Below, in pieces: positions 6,610 to 14,814 of a stretch of DNA of 45,479 nt. Every line of letters starts with the position of its first letter. Within the stretch, counting starts at the first letter, position 1. This DNA is from Clostridiales bacterium (GTDB lineage Bacteria > Bacillota > Clostridia > Peptostreptococcales > Anaerovoracaceae): the NCBI GenBank assembly GCA_022773945.1, contig JALFNS010000049.1, forward strand, positions 1 to 45,479. Reading direction: 5' to 3'. Under the pieces are notes generated by a model. It had not been told where the DNA came from. It made no database searches and was given only the letters and a program-made list of their open reading frames with translations. Position numbers and translations under genes: made by a program.

Positions 6610-6819
6610 ATGAAACCATCGGAGATTAAGTTCGGGAACATTTACAAGTCGACACTGTCGTCGGATGAGGATGTGTACGCATATGTACGTGGCATCGAGG
6701 GTGGCAAGGTGGGATTCTCTGTTCTTGATGAAGCGACACGCTCACCGGATTTCACCAACTGCGGAGTGTTCTGGGTGAGAGAGAAGGATTTCACAAAAGT
6801 GTTCTCTACCTACAGGTAG
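6610..6819 (+). CDS. Uncharacterised small protein (69 aa)
   Basis: Start at ATG 6610, 8 nt after GGAGG (6597-6601), is preferred to the upstream ATG at 6583, which has no ribosome site. The product (MKPSEIKFGNIYKS, then EDVYAYVRGIEGGKVGFSVL and VFWVREKDFTKVFSTYR) is beta-rich with alternating hydrophobics, as in small SH3- or OB-like folds. No family recognised. It follows the 67-aa gene by 38 nt in the same direction and may be part of that unit. Confidence 0.5.
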   Translation: MKPSEIKFGNIYKSTLSSDEDVYAYVRGIEGGKVGFSVLDEATRSPDFTNCGVFWVREKDFTKVFSTYR

Positions 6820-6848
6820 GGGGGAGGCCATAATATGCGCACAAAAGC

Positions 6849-6878
6849 AGAGCACCTAGGCATTGTCCCGGGTGCTCT
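6849..6878 (-). terminator. Hairpin ending the tetR transcript
   Basis: AGAGCACC (6849-6856) and GGTGCTCT (6871-6878) form an 8-bp stem over the tetR stop codon; on the minus strand it is followed by GCTTTT. A short T-tail makes it a moderate terminator. Confidence 0.5.
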
Positions 6879-7443
6879 TGCTTCTGATAATATTCGGCAG
6901 GGACTCCGACATTATGAAGGTTATGTTCTCCTTGGTGGTGTTGCGGTCGTGATTGTCGCTGTTTTTAATCCACTCGCAGAGGACACCGGCGGTGGCTTCA
7001 GTGTAGAAGGCGCAGAGAAATTCCCGGAAGTCATTCGGCAGTGATGAGCCCAGCTTATTCTCCAGATCCAGAATGAGAGCACGTACCACCTCGATAAAGT
7101 CGTTATAAAAAAACTTTTTGAGAAGGTCCCGGCCGAGAGAGTCCAGGGCGCAGTTCAGAACATTTCTGTTCTCATCCACATAGTCCATGATGAAGTCGAT
7201 GGCGGATTCCATGTCATTCGTCAGATTGAATCTCTTAATAACTCCGACGGATTCTTCGGTAAATGTCCAATGCAGGAGATCGTAGATGTCTCTGAAATGA
7301 TAGTAAAATGTCTTCCTGTTAAGGTTACAGTCCTCTATGAGCTGTTGGACGGTGATTCTGTTGAGAGGCTCGGTTTTCATATGCCTTTTAAGGGAGGCGG
7401 ATAGAGACTTTTTTGTCTTCAGTGATTTTTCTTCGTGTTTCAT
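6856..7443 (-). CDS. TetR/AcrR-family transcriptional regulator
   Basis: 195 residues. The N-terminal helix-turn-helix is typical (TVQQLIEDCNLNRKTFYYHF, residues ~30-49, with the family's TFYYHF end of the recognition helix). The C-terminal ligand domain resembles the DhaS-like TetR subgroup (FLCAFYTEATAGVLCEWIKN). The gene is divergent from the MMPL exporter at 7524, and a 16-bp inverted repeat in the 80-bp gap overlaps its own -35. It is therefore likely to repress both itself and the exporter until an unknown ligand binds. Confidence 0.85.
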   Translation of the reverse strand: MKHEEKSLKTKKSLSASLKRHMKTEPLNRITVQQLIEDCNLNRKTFYYHFRDIYDLLHWTFTEESVGVIKRFNLTNDMESAIDFIMDYVDENRNVLNCALDSLGRDLLKKFFYNDFIEVVRALILDLENKLGSSLPNDFREFLCAFYTEATAGVLCEWIKNSDNHDRNTTKENITFIMSESLPNIIRSKSTRDNA

Positions 7444-7449
7444 GGTAGC

Positions 7450-7478
7450 ATTATATCATTTATTACACAAATGTGTAA
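7450..7478 (-). promoter_or_regulatory. tetR promoter and TetR operator
   Basis: The inverted repeat TTACACA-AA-TGTGTAA spans 7463-7478. On the minus strand TTACAC (7473-7478), a 17-nt spacer and TATAAT (7450-7455) form the tetR promoter, so the operator covers the -35 and part of the spacer. Autorepression is inferred. Confidence 0.65.
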
Positions 7479-7487
7479 CATTGTCCC

Positions 7488-7517
7488 TTTAATTCGGAAA
7501 GAAGCATCTGATAGAAT
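7488..7517 (+). promoter_or_regulatory. Possible MMPL promoter giving a near-leaderless mRNA
   Basis: TAGAAT (7512-7517) lies only 6 nt before the ATG at 7524, with a weak TTTAAT (7488-7493) 18 nt upstream. No Shine-Dalgarno sequence precedes the ATG. If this is the real -10, transcription starts at or next to the start codon. Confidence 0.35.
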
Positions 7518-7523
7518 ATTACC

Positions 7524-10500
7524 ATGAAACGCAAATTTTTCTTAAGAATAACGAAACACAGAATACCGATAATCGTAGTTTTCATTTTTGTGGCTGTAGC
7601 CTGCGGGATAATGAAACCTATGGTGGGTGTGAATTATGATATGAAGGACTACCTGCCTGAGGACAGTCCTTCCACTCGCGCACTGGATATAATGGGGAAC
7701 GAATATGAAGGAGGAGTTCCCAACTGCCGTCTCATGCTGGAGGATATCACGGTGCCTCAGGCGATAGAGTACAAGGAACGAATTGAGAAGGTGGACGGAG
7801 TATCTGCTGTAATGTGGCTGGATGACTACATAAATCCGTACATCCCACGGGAGATGATGGACGGTGAACTGGCAGAGGAATATTATCGTGATGGTAATGC
7901 CCTGCTGCAGATTACTGTTGATAAAGAGAAGATACTGTCCGCTGTGGCCGAGATAGAGAGTATTGCCGGTAATAAAGGAGCGCTGACAGGGGATGCGGTT
8001 TCCACAGCCGTTGCCACAGAGAGTACAGTCAAGGAAATTAAACAGATTACCATTATGGCAATATTGCTGGTGCTGATTATACTGGTGCTGGCTACTGAGT
8101 CATGGGCTGAGCCTTTCATCATACTTATTACCATAGGTGTGGCTGTAGTTATCAATGCAGGTTCGAATCTGATATTCGGCGAAATATCCTTCGTAACCAA
8201 CGCGGCGGGAAGTGTTCTGCAGCTGGCGGTGTCTCTGGACTATGCAGTGTTTATGATACACAGGTACAGGTCGGTGAGCAAGGATTTCGATACACCTGCA
8301 GAGGCAATGGTTGAAGCTCTCTGCAAAGGCACAAGCTCAATACTGTCAAGCGGCCTCACGACAATAATCGGTTTCATGGCACTGGTCCTCATGAGATTTC
8401 TTATAGGTCCCGATCTGGGGTGGGCTCTCGCCAAGGGCGTGGCTATAAGCCTTGTTTCCGTATTCGTCTTCATGCCGGCGGTATATCTGCAGATGAGCAA
8501 GCTCATCGAGAAGACGGAGCACAGAAGACTGATGCCGGATTTTGCCGGCATGGGCAAGGTTGTGAGAAATATTATGATTCCATGCATGGTAGTGTTTGTG
8601 ATAGTTGTGGTTCCGGCATTTATGGCATCGGGGAGCAATTCTTACTATTACGGGTCGGCAGAAATATTCGGAAGTGACACGAAGCTTGGTCAGGATACCG
8701 ACAGGATAGAGAAGGCTTTCGGCGAACGTGACACTTATGCGTTAATGGTGCCTAAGGGCAGCCCGGATAAGGAGAAGGCTCTGTCAGCAGCGATACAGAA
8801 TTTCTCCGGTGTTTCGGGAGTAATGTCGTATGTTGACACTGTGGGAGCCGAGGTTCCTGTGTCATATCTTGATGAAGACAAAGCAGCCCTGTTCAACTCG
8901 GAACATTATACGAGGCTGGTGATCTCGGCTGATATGGGTAACGAAGGAGCTGAAGCCTTTGGTCTGGTTGAAGATATAACAGAAGCGGCTGATGAATATT
9001 ATCCCGGGGAGTATCATCTGGCAGGGATCGGGGTAAGTAACTATGACCTGATGAAGACGATTACTGAGGACATGCTCAAGGTCAACTTGATAGCGATCGC
9101 AGCCGTGTATCTGATTATGATGGTTATGATGAGATCCTTCCTGCTGCCTCTGATTCTCGTCATGAGCATAGAAGGTGCCATATGGATAAATACTGCGATA
9201 CCATTTGTCACGGGAACACCTATATTTTATATAGCATACCTGATAATCAGCACGGTTCAGCTTGGCGCCACGGTTGACTATGCCATTCTCTTCACAGACA
9301 GGTACAGAGATTACAGGGCCGGTCTTGACCGGAAGGAATCAATCTCGCAGACAATTCGTTCAACTGTACCGTCAATTCTGGTGTCGGGAACGGCTCTGAC
9401 AATCGTCGGAACTCTCATCGGGACTGTTTCGTCCCATGGAGTTCTGCAGCAGCTGGGAGTCTTCATAGGAAGAGGAGCGGTATGCTCAATGCTGGTGGTG
9501 TTCTTCGTGCTGCCGGGGTTTCTGTACTTATTCGACAGATTATTTATTAACAGGGGGAGAAACAAGATGAAACGAGCAGTGCCATATATTATGGCTTTGA
9601 TGATGGTTTTCGGACTTTGCGCACCGCAGATTGCCTGTGCAGACAGCATCCCGGAGAAGGAGGAAGTCGTGTACGGGAACATGGATTCCGACGGCGGAGT
9701 GGAGAAAATCTATGCGGTAAACATATTCGAAGACAAAAATGTGACAGACTACGGTGAATACGAGAAGATTACCAACCTGACTACCTCCGACGAAATCGGA
9801 TACAGCGGGAATGAGGTTACCGTGAAGGCCTCGAATACACCCTTTTATTACGAGGGGATCATGAACGACGCAGAGCTTCCGTGGAGCGTGTATATTGGCT
9901 ACAGAATGGACGGTGAAGCCTGCAGTGCCGGGGAACTGCCCGGCAGGAGCGGAGCTCTGGAAATAGATATAGACATCAGCGAGAACAGGAAATGTGACAG
10001 TTTCTTCTATGAGAACTATGCGCTTCAGGTAATAGTGACTCTTGACGGAAACTACTGCAGAGACATTCTTGCCGAAGGGGCAACAATTGCCAATGTGGGA
10101 AGCGACAAACAGCTTACATACACGCTTCTGCCCGGCGAAGGCGGAGAAATGAAAATTACAGCTGACGTTACGGATTTCGAAATGGATGAAATCAAGCTGA
10201 ACGGCGTAAGGCTGAATATGGATATTGATGTGAGTGATGATGAAATAATGTCCGGTGCGGAGGCTCTGGAGAAAGGCAGTGAAGCAATACATGAAGGCGC
10301 GGGTGAAATCAATTCCGGAGCGGAAGCTCTCGCCGGCGGCGCCGCTCAGCTGGAGGACGGGCTGAAAGCTCTTGACGAGGGAGTGAGCTACAGTGCATTC
10401 AGCGCTCTTATGAAAGAGAATGGTGCAGACCCGGGACAGATTCTGCAGGGAAATGCTGCCATGAAGGAACAGGCGGAAGCATTTATTGCCGCATACGGAG

Positions 10501-10880
10501 ATGCTATGACGCCTCAGCAGAAGGCTCTCTGCGAGCAGCTCATAAAACTCCTCGAAGGAAACAGCGGCATGATAAAAGGAATGGAGCAGTATCTTGACGG
10601 AGTTGACAGAAGTATAGACAAGCTGCGTACGGGTGCGGAGGAGCTCTCCTCCGGAACAGAGCAGCTGGCGGGAGGAACAGACGGCCTGCTGGAGGGCACC
10701 GGTGAGTTTAACAGTCGGGTTTCCGGAATAGGTGAGATAATATCAGAAACAATTGAAGAGATGACCTCTGTGTTCAGAAACGACGGCCGGGTCAAATCCT
10801 TCATATCCGATAAGAACACAAACGTTAAATCTGTGCAGTTCGTATTGAAAACATCAGGCATAAGAAAAGCGGAGGATTAG
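7524..10880 (+). CDS. MMPL/RND-family exporter fused to a secreted coiled-coil-like protein
   Basis: 1118 residues. Residues 1-~680 are an MMPL (RND superfamily) transporter: first membrane helix ~10-30, extracellular loop, then helix bundles at ~175-330 with SLDYAVFMIHRYR and a repeat at ~520-670 with ATVDYAILFTDRYRDY, the paired motifs of the two RND halves. Such pumps export lipids or amphiphiles with proton flow. After residue 681 the frame continues into what looks like a separate exported protein: MKRAVPYIMALMMVFG with ACA-D cleavage-like end, a beta-rich part, then Ser/Gly/Ala repeats (GAGEINSGAEALAGGAAQL, ELSSGTEQLAGGTDGLLEG) as in YhgE/Pip-type proteins. An internal GGGGGAG and ATG at 9567 could start that part alone. 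The gene is divergent from the TetR regulator and overlaps the convergent dtxR-like gene by 4 nt. Confidence 0.85.
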   Translation: MKRKFFLRITKHRIPIIVVFIFVAVACGIMKPMVGVNYDMKDYLPEDSPSTRALDIMGNEYEGGVPNCRLMLEDITVPQAIEYKERIEKVDGVSAVMWLDDYINPYIPREMMDGELAEEYYRDGNALLQITVDKEKILSAVAEIESIAGNKGALTGDAVSTAVATESTVKEIKQITIMAILLVLIILVLATESWAEPFIILITIGVAVVINAGSNLIFGEISFVTNAAGSVLQLAVSLDYAVFMIHRYRSVSKDFDTPAEAMVEALCKGTSSILSSGLTTIIGFMALVLMRFLIGPDLGWALAKGVAISLVSVFVFMPAVYLQMSKLIEKTEHRRLMPDFAGMGKVVRNIMIPCMVVFVIVVVPAFMASGSNSYYYGSAEIFGSDTKLGQDTDRIEKAFGERDTYALMVPKGSPDKEKALSAAIQNFSGVSGVMSYVDTVGAEVPVSYLDEDKAALFNSEHYTRLVISADMGNEGAEAFGLVEDITEAADEYYPGEYHLAGIGVSNYDLMKTITEDMLKVNLIAIAAVYLIMMVMMRSFLLPLILVMSIEGAIWINTAIPFVTGTPIFYIAYLIISTVQLGATVDYAILFTDRYRDYRAGLDRKESISQTIRSTVPSILVSGTALTIVGTLIGTVSSHGVLQQLGVFIGRGAVCSMLVVFFVLPGFLYLFDRLFINRGRNKMKRAVPYIMALMMVFGLCAPQIACADSIPEKEEVVYGNMDSDGGVEKIYAVNIFEDKNVTDYGEYEKITNLTTSDEIGYSGNEVTVKASNTPFYYEGIMNDAELPWSVYIGYRMDGEACSAGELPGRSGALEIDIDISENRKCDSFFYENYALQVIVTLDGNYCRDILAEGATIANVGSDKQLTYTLLPGEGGEMKITADVTDFEMDEIKLNGVRLNMDIDVSDDEIMSGAEALEKGSEAIHEGAGEINSGAEALAGGAAQLEDGLKALDEGVSYSAFSALMKENGADPGQILQGNAAMKEQAEAFIAAYGDAMTPQQKALCEQLIKLLEGNSGMIKGMEQYLDGVDRSIDKLRTGAEELSSGTEQLAGGTDGLLEGTGEFNSRVSGIGEIISETIEEMTSVFRNDGRVKSFISDKNTNVKSVQFVLKTSGIRKAED

Positions 10881-11248
10881 TCCCTCCGCTTTTCCCAGTG
10901 ATTCCGCATGGCGCGGAATGATTCGTCGCTGATCACATGCTCTATACGGCAGGCATCTTCATAGGCGGCTTCCCTGGATACGCCAAGCTCCATGAGAATT
11001 TCGGCCAGTACGTTGTGTCGTTCGTACATGGTTTCGGCCACCCTGAGGCCGGATTCCGTAAGCCTGAGAAACCCGTCATCATCCGTTATTACATAACCAT
11101 CCTTCTTGAGAATGGACATTGCACGGCTTACGCTGGGTTTTGAATAGCCCATTCTGTCCCCCACGTCAACAGCCCGCACATCGGGCTTCTCAAGTGAAAG
11201 CATATATATAGTTTCAAGATACATTTCTCCTGATTCCTGCAGACTCAT
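10877..11248 (-). CDS. DtxR/MntR-type metal-dependent regulator
   Basis: 123 residues, near the short MntR form (~140). SGEMYLETIYMLSLEKPDVR and the winged helix VGDRMGYSKPSVSRAMSILK are diagnostic for the DtxR/MntR family. The dimer and metal-binding helices follow: ERHNVLAEILMELGVSREAA, with the usual E-R-H, and EDACRIEHVIS, with E..C..EH ligands. It probably senses Mn or Fe and controls uptake genes outside this window. ATG at 11248 follows GGGAGG. The 3' end overlaps the MMPL gene tail by 4 nt, convergent. Confidence 0.85.
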   Translation of the reverse strand: MSLQESGEMYLETIYMLSLEKPDVRAVDVGDRMGYSKPSVSRAMSILKKDGYVITDDDGFLRLTESGLRVAETMYERHNVLAEILMELGVSREAAYEDACRIEHVISDESFRAMRNHWEKRRD

Positions 11249-11336
11249 AGTAATCCTCCCGTTTTTAAGTCATTACTGACAGAATATCACATTTACGGTG
11301 TATTAAAAAGCACTATATTTACAGCAGTGCCTCTGA

Positions 11337-11342
11337 TATAAT
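11337..11342 (+). promoter_or_regulatory. -10 element ahead of the AGCS symporter gene
   Basis: A perfect TATAAT 31 nt before the start at 11374. TTTACA lies upstream but with too short a spacer (13 nt), so the -35 is uncertain and an activator may be used. Confidence 0.4.
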
Positions 11343-11373
11343 TCAGATGATTATTTTGTTAGGAGGATTTGTT

Positions 11374-12801
11374 ATGGTACATGCGATTGACAATTGTGTG
11401 CTGGCTGTGAGCAATGTGCTCTATCAGCCCTGGTTTGTACCGCTTATTCTGGTGGCGGGAGGCATATTTCTAACCTTCAGGTGCGGATTCCTTCAGGTGG
11501 GAATGTTCAGGGAAGCCTGTAAGGTTATCATGGAGAAGCCCCACGAAGGAGGAGTTTCATCCTTTGGCGCCCTCATGGTGTCCACAGCATCCAGAGTCGG
11601 TACAGGTAATATCATAGGAGTGTCAACTGCGATAATATGCGGAGGTCCGGGAGCTATATTCTGGATGTGGATCACTGCTTTCTTCGGAGGCGCTTCGGCC
11701 TTCGTGGAGTCGACGCTGGCGCAGATTTATAAGAAACGGGATGATGACGGAACATCCAAGGGCGGACCTGCCTACTATATGAAGGAGGCTCTGGGACAGA
11801 GATGGCTGGGAGTTATATTCTCCATCTTCATAATTTTCACTTACATGGTGGGATACAACATGCTGGCTTCCTACAATCTTCAGTCCACCTTCGGTGCGTT
11901 CGATTTCTATGACGAGAAGATGACACCGGTTATCATAGGCATTATTCTGGCGGTTATTTTCGGTGTTATAGTTCTGGGCGGAGCCAAGAGACTCATTCAC
12001 GTAACGGAGGTCCTCGTGCCGGTTATGGGTGTTGCCTACGTGCTGGTATCTCTGATTGTTCTGGTTATTAACATACCTAATCTGGGAAGCATGTTCGGCG
12101 CTATATTCACGAGTGCATTTGACTTCGACGCTATATTCGGAGGCTTCGCGGGATCGTGCATAATGTACGGAATCAAGAGAGGTCTCTATTCCAATGAGGC
12201 AGGTATGGGTTCAGCACCTAATGCTGCAGCCAGAGCTGACGTATCACACCCGGCCAAGCAGGGACTGGTACAGATGCTGTCGGTATTTATCGATACTCTT
12301 CTCATATGTACGGCTACTGCATTCATGTGTCTGTCTTCAGGTGTGGATTCTTCCGCTTACAATCTGCCTGACGGTCCAAATGCGGCAGGTTTCGTGCAGG
12401 ATTCACTGGCTTCCGTATTCGGAGGGTTCGGACCTGCATTTATCGCTATAGCAATGTGCATGTTCGCCTTCACAACCCTGATAGGAAATTATTCATACTG
12501 CGAGAGCTGCTATGAGTTTATTGTGGGCAGAGAAGCCGGCAAGATTGAGCTTGTAGTCATGAGAATAGTGGCGTCTCTGCTGATATTTCTGGGAGCTGTC
12601 GCGTCAGCCTCTCTCGTGTGGGATATTGCCGATATGATGCAGGGACTCATGGTTGTGGCCAATGTGCCTGTGATTGTCATACTCAGCGGCGTGGCCTGCA
12701 GGTGTTTGGCAGACTACAGGATGCAGATGAAGCAGAAGATTAATCCTGTATTTAAGGCGGCTGACATAGGCTTGAAGCAGAAGACAGATTATTGGAACTG
12801 A
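11374..12801 (+). CDS. AGCS-family sodium:alanine/glycine symporter
   Basis: 475 residues with about ten membrane segments. GGVSSFGALMVSTASRVGTG, GPGAIFWMWITAFFGGASAF and GLYSNEAGMGSAPNAAARAD are the conserved AGCS motifs (substrate and sodium site regions). The family imports alanine or glycine with Na+ at the cytoplasmic membrane. I start at ATG 11374, 7 nt after AGGAGG (11361-11366); a frame beginning at 11347 would place that ribosome site inside the coding region. Single-gene unit by spacing: its own -10 is upstream and the pyr promoter follows 41 nt after the stop. No terminator is evident. Confidence 0.9.
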   Translation: MVHAIDNCVLAVSNVLYQPWFVPLILVAGGIFLTFRCGFLQVGMFREACKVIMEKPHEGGVSSFGALMVSTASRVGTGNIIGVSTAIICGGPGAIFWMWITAFFGGASAFVESTLAQIYKKRDDDGTSKGGPAYYMKEALGQRWLGVIFSIFIIFTYMVGYNMLASYNLQSTFGAFDFYDEKMTPVIIGIILAVIFGVIVLGGAKRLIHVTEVLVPVMGVAYVLVSLIVLVINIPNLGSMFGAIFTSAFDFDAIFGGFAGSCIMYGIKRGLYSNEAGMGSAPNAAARADVSHPAKQGLVQMLSVFIDTLLICTATAFMCLSSGVDSSAYNLPDGPNAAGFVQDSLASVFGGFGPAFIAIAMCMFAFTTLIGNYSYCESCYEFIVGREAGKIELVVMRIVASLLIFLGAVASASLVWDIADMMQGLMVVANVPVIVILSGVACRCLADYRMQMKQKINPVFKAADIGLKQKTDYWN

Positions 12802-12842
12802 ATCGGTAAATCATAACATCGCCATAAACCCCAAAAAAACTG

Positions 12843-12871
12843 TTGACAGAGCCTTAGCTTTGTAGTATAAA
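12843..12871 (+). promoter_or_regulatory. Sigma-A promoter of the pyr operon
   Basis: TTGACA (12843-12848), exactly 17 nt, TATAAA (12866-12871). The start of transcription should fall near 12878, leaving a leader of only ~22 nt before pyrC. There is therefore no room for a PyrR-type attenuator in the untranslated leader. Confidence 0.8.
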
Positions 12872-12900
12872 AGAAAGGATGATTTGAGAAAGGAACGAAT

Positions 12901-14814
12901 ATGGCGAGGAACAGATTCAAGAGAATAAAAGAAATCGACAGAGCCTTCGGTTCTGATTTAAATAATTGTTTTATTTTTCCCGGTTTTACAGATGTACACG
13001 TACATTTGAGAGAACCGGGTTTTTTATATAAGGAAACCATTGCCACGGGAACGAAGGCTGCGGCGGCGGGAGGTTTCACGAATATAGTGACCATGCCGAA
13101 TCTGAAGCCGTGTCCCGACAGCTTGGAGAACTTGCAGGTGCAGCTGGATGCCATAGAAGAGAAGGCGATTGTGAATGTGATTCCGACGGCTGCAATAAGC
13201 GTCGGCGAAGAAGGTGAGAAGCTGTCGGATATTGAGAAACTGGCGGGCAGCGTTGTCGGCTTCACAGACGACGGCCGTGGCGTAATGTCGGATGAACTCA
13301 TGAGAGAGGCAATGATCAGAGCAGGTAAAGCAGGCCTTCCGATAATCGCCCACTGTGAGGATGAGAACTATCCGAGAGACAGTCATGAAGCGGAGTACAT
13401 GCAGCTGAAGAGAGACCTGAAACTGGTAAGAGAGACGGGCTGCAGATATCACGCATGTCATATATCCACGAAAGAGTCGGTGGAGCTTATAAGAGAGGCC
13501 AAGAAGGAGGGACTCCCGGTTACCTGCGAGACTGCACCTCACTACCTGGTGCTTGACAGGGAAGCCATAAGGGAAGCGGCGGCGAAGGATGACGGCGGCA
13601 GATTCAAGATGAACCCGCCGATCAAGGAAGCTGAAGACAGAGCTGCCCTTATAGAGGCAATAAAGGACGGGACTGTGGACATGATAGCTACGGATCACGC
13701 TCCTCACAGCCTCGAGGAGAAGAGCAAAGGCTTCGAGGGCAGCGCCTACGGCGTTGTAGGTCTGGAGACAGCCTTCCCGGTGCTCTACACGGAGCTGGTG
13801 CTGAAGGATGTTATAAGTCTTGACCGTCTCATAGAGCTTATGAGCATCAGACCTGCTGAAATATTCGGAATCGGCAAGGTAAGCAGAACATCGGAGGAAG
13901 CTCTCGAATCGGGAGACTACACTGTCTGGAATCTGGAGGATGAATACACCATAGACCCGGAAGACTTCCTTTCCATGGGCAAGAGTTCACCTTTCGAAGG
14001 TATGAGAGTGAAGGGAAGGAGCATGATGACGGCAGTAGAAGGAAAGGCCGTGTGGCAGAGGGACAGACTTCAGCATTCGATGAAGGTTCTGGAAAACAGA
14101 AAGATTTCCGAAGGCTTCTACTTGCTGAAGCTGACCGGTGAGCACGGAATAACGCGCCCGGGACAGTTTATTAATATCAGAGTTCCGGGATTCTACCTGA
14201 GAAGACCTCTGTCAGTATGTGACTATAATGACAGCGAAGTTACGGTCGTATATAAAATAGTGGGAGGCGGTACGGAGAAGCTGAGCTCCCTGATCCCGGG
14301 CGACAGACTTGATGTCCTGTCACCTCTGGGAAACGGCTTTGAGCTGAGAGAAAGGAAGCCTGTTCTCATCGGCGGCGGAGCCGGCGTGGCCACCATGTAC
14401 GGACTTTGCAGGAAACTGGCGGATGCGGGACACAGGCCTGTGGTGATAGGCGGATTCCGCAAGTCGGATGAGATTTTCCTCCGGGAAGAATTCGAGGAGG
14501 CCGGCGGAGAGCTGCATGTGTCCACAGAGGACGGCAGCGAGGGCGAGAAGGGCTTCGTTACGGATGTGATGAAGCGGCTCACAGAAGACGGCATTATAAG
14601 CGGAGACTGCGAGTACTACGTATGCGGGCCGGAAGCCATGCTGAAGGCCGTGGACGGAGCGGTACCTGAAGAAGCCGGGGGACAGTTCAGCTTCGAGGAA
14701 CGCATGGGCTGCGGTTTCGGAGCCTGCATGGGATGCTCCTGCAGAACCAGGTACGGAAACAAGAGGATATGCAGGGAAGGTCCGGTGCTGGACAGAAAGG
14801 AGATAGTATGGTAG
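12901..14814 (+). CDS. pyrC: Dihydroorotase fused to dihydroorotate dehydrogenase electron-transfer subunit (PyrC-PyrK)
   Basis: 637 residues, two enzymes in one chain. Residues ~28-390 are a class I dihydroorotase: PGFTDVHVHLREPGF (metal-binding HxH), FTDDGRG, AHCEDEN, CHISTKES, ETAPHY and ATDHAPHS are all present. It forms dihydroorotate from carbamoyl aspartate. Residues ~395-637 are PyrK: an FAD-binding barrel (RRPLSVCDY), NAD-binding GGGAGVATMYGL, and a [2Fe-2S] site CGFGACMGCSC..C. PyrK passes electrons from PyrD to NAD+. The usual N-terminal beta segment of dihydroorotase is shorter here (MARNRFKRIKEIDRAFG). Start ATG 12901 follows AAAGGA. Its end overlaps pyrD by 7 nt. The fusion puts two pathway neighbours together and guarantees 1:1 synthesis. 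Confidence 0.9.
   Translation: MARNRFKRIKEIDRAFGSDLNNCFIFPGFTDVHVHLREPGFLYKETIATGTKAAAAGGFTNIVTMPNLKPCPDSLENLQVQLDAIEEKAIVNVIPTAAISVGEEGEKLSDIEKLAGSVVGFTDDGRGVMSDELMREAMIRAGKAGLPIIAHCEDENYPRDSHEAEYMQLKRDLKLVRETGCRYHACHISTKESVELIREAKKEGLPVTCETAPHYLVLDREAIREAAAKDDGGRFKMNPPIKEAEDRAALIEAIKDGTVDMIATDHAPHSLEEKSKGFEGSAYGVVGLETAFPVLYTELVLKDVISLDRLIELMSIRPAEIFGIGKVSRTSEEALESGDYTVWNLEDEYTIDPEDFLSMGKSSPFEGMRVKGRSMMTAVEGKAVWQRDRLQHSMKVLENRKISEGFYLLKLTGEHGITRPGQFINIRVPGFYLRRPLSVCDYNDSEVTVVYKIVGGGTEKLSSLIPGDRLDVLSPLGNGFELRERKPVLIGGGAGVATMYGLCRKLADAGHRPVVIGGFRKSDEIFLREEFEEAGGELHVSTEDGSEGEKGFVTDVMKRLTEDGIISGDCEYYVCGPEAMLKAVDGAVPEEAGGQFSFEERMGCGFGACMGCSCRTRYGNKRICREGPVLDRKEIVW
12939..13025 (+). promoter_or_regulatory. 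Attenuator-like RNA structure inside the 5' coding region of pyrC
   Basis: Three parts in order. First, hairpin CAGAGCC-TTC-GGTTCTG (12939-12955). Second, a T-rich tract TGTTTTATTTTT (to 12978). Third, a stem CCCGGTTTT (12979-12987) with AGAACCGGG (13011-13019), nested ATGTAC/GTACAT arms, and six T (13020-13025). The order pause hairpin, U-rich tract, terminator matches the UTP-sensitive pyrBI attenuator of enteric bacteria, but here it lies in codons ~13-42 of the enzyme gene. Codons in the tract are TTT, GGT, TTG and TTA, unlike the TTC/GGC/CTG use of the rest of the gene. Regulatory role inferred. Confidence 0.5.

Noticed and set aside
6835-7044. 69-codon + strand frame after the 69-aa gene
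   Set aside because: It lies opposite the tetR 3' end and across its terminator hairpin, and the sequence is not protein-like.
9540-10292. Long minus-strand open frames under the MMPL gene and elsewhere (for example 32271-33365, 29192-30481)
   Set aside because: They lie opposite clearly conserved genes, have no ribosome sites, and their proteins look like reverse-frame artefacts (His/Leu/Arg-rich).
12802-12900. PyrR-type attenuator or riboswitch in the pyr leader
   Set aside because: The promoter leaves only ~22 nt untranslated; no conserved PyrR-binding loop or hairpin is present there.
14733-14807. Upstream extension of pyrD
   Set aside because: It overlaps the iron-sulfur part of PyrK in another frame; the ribosome site and family alignment support ATG 14808.
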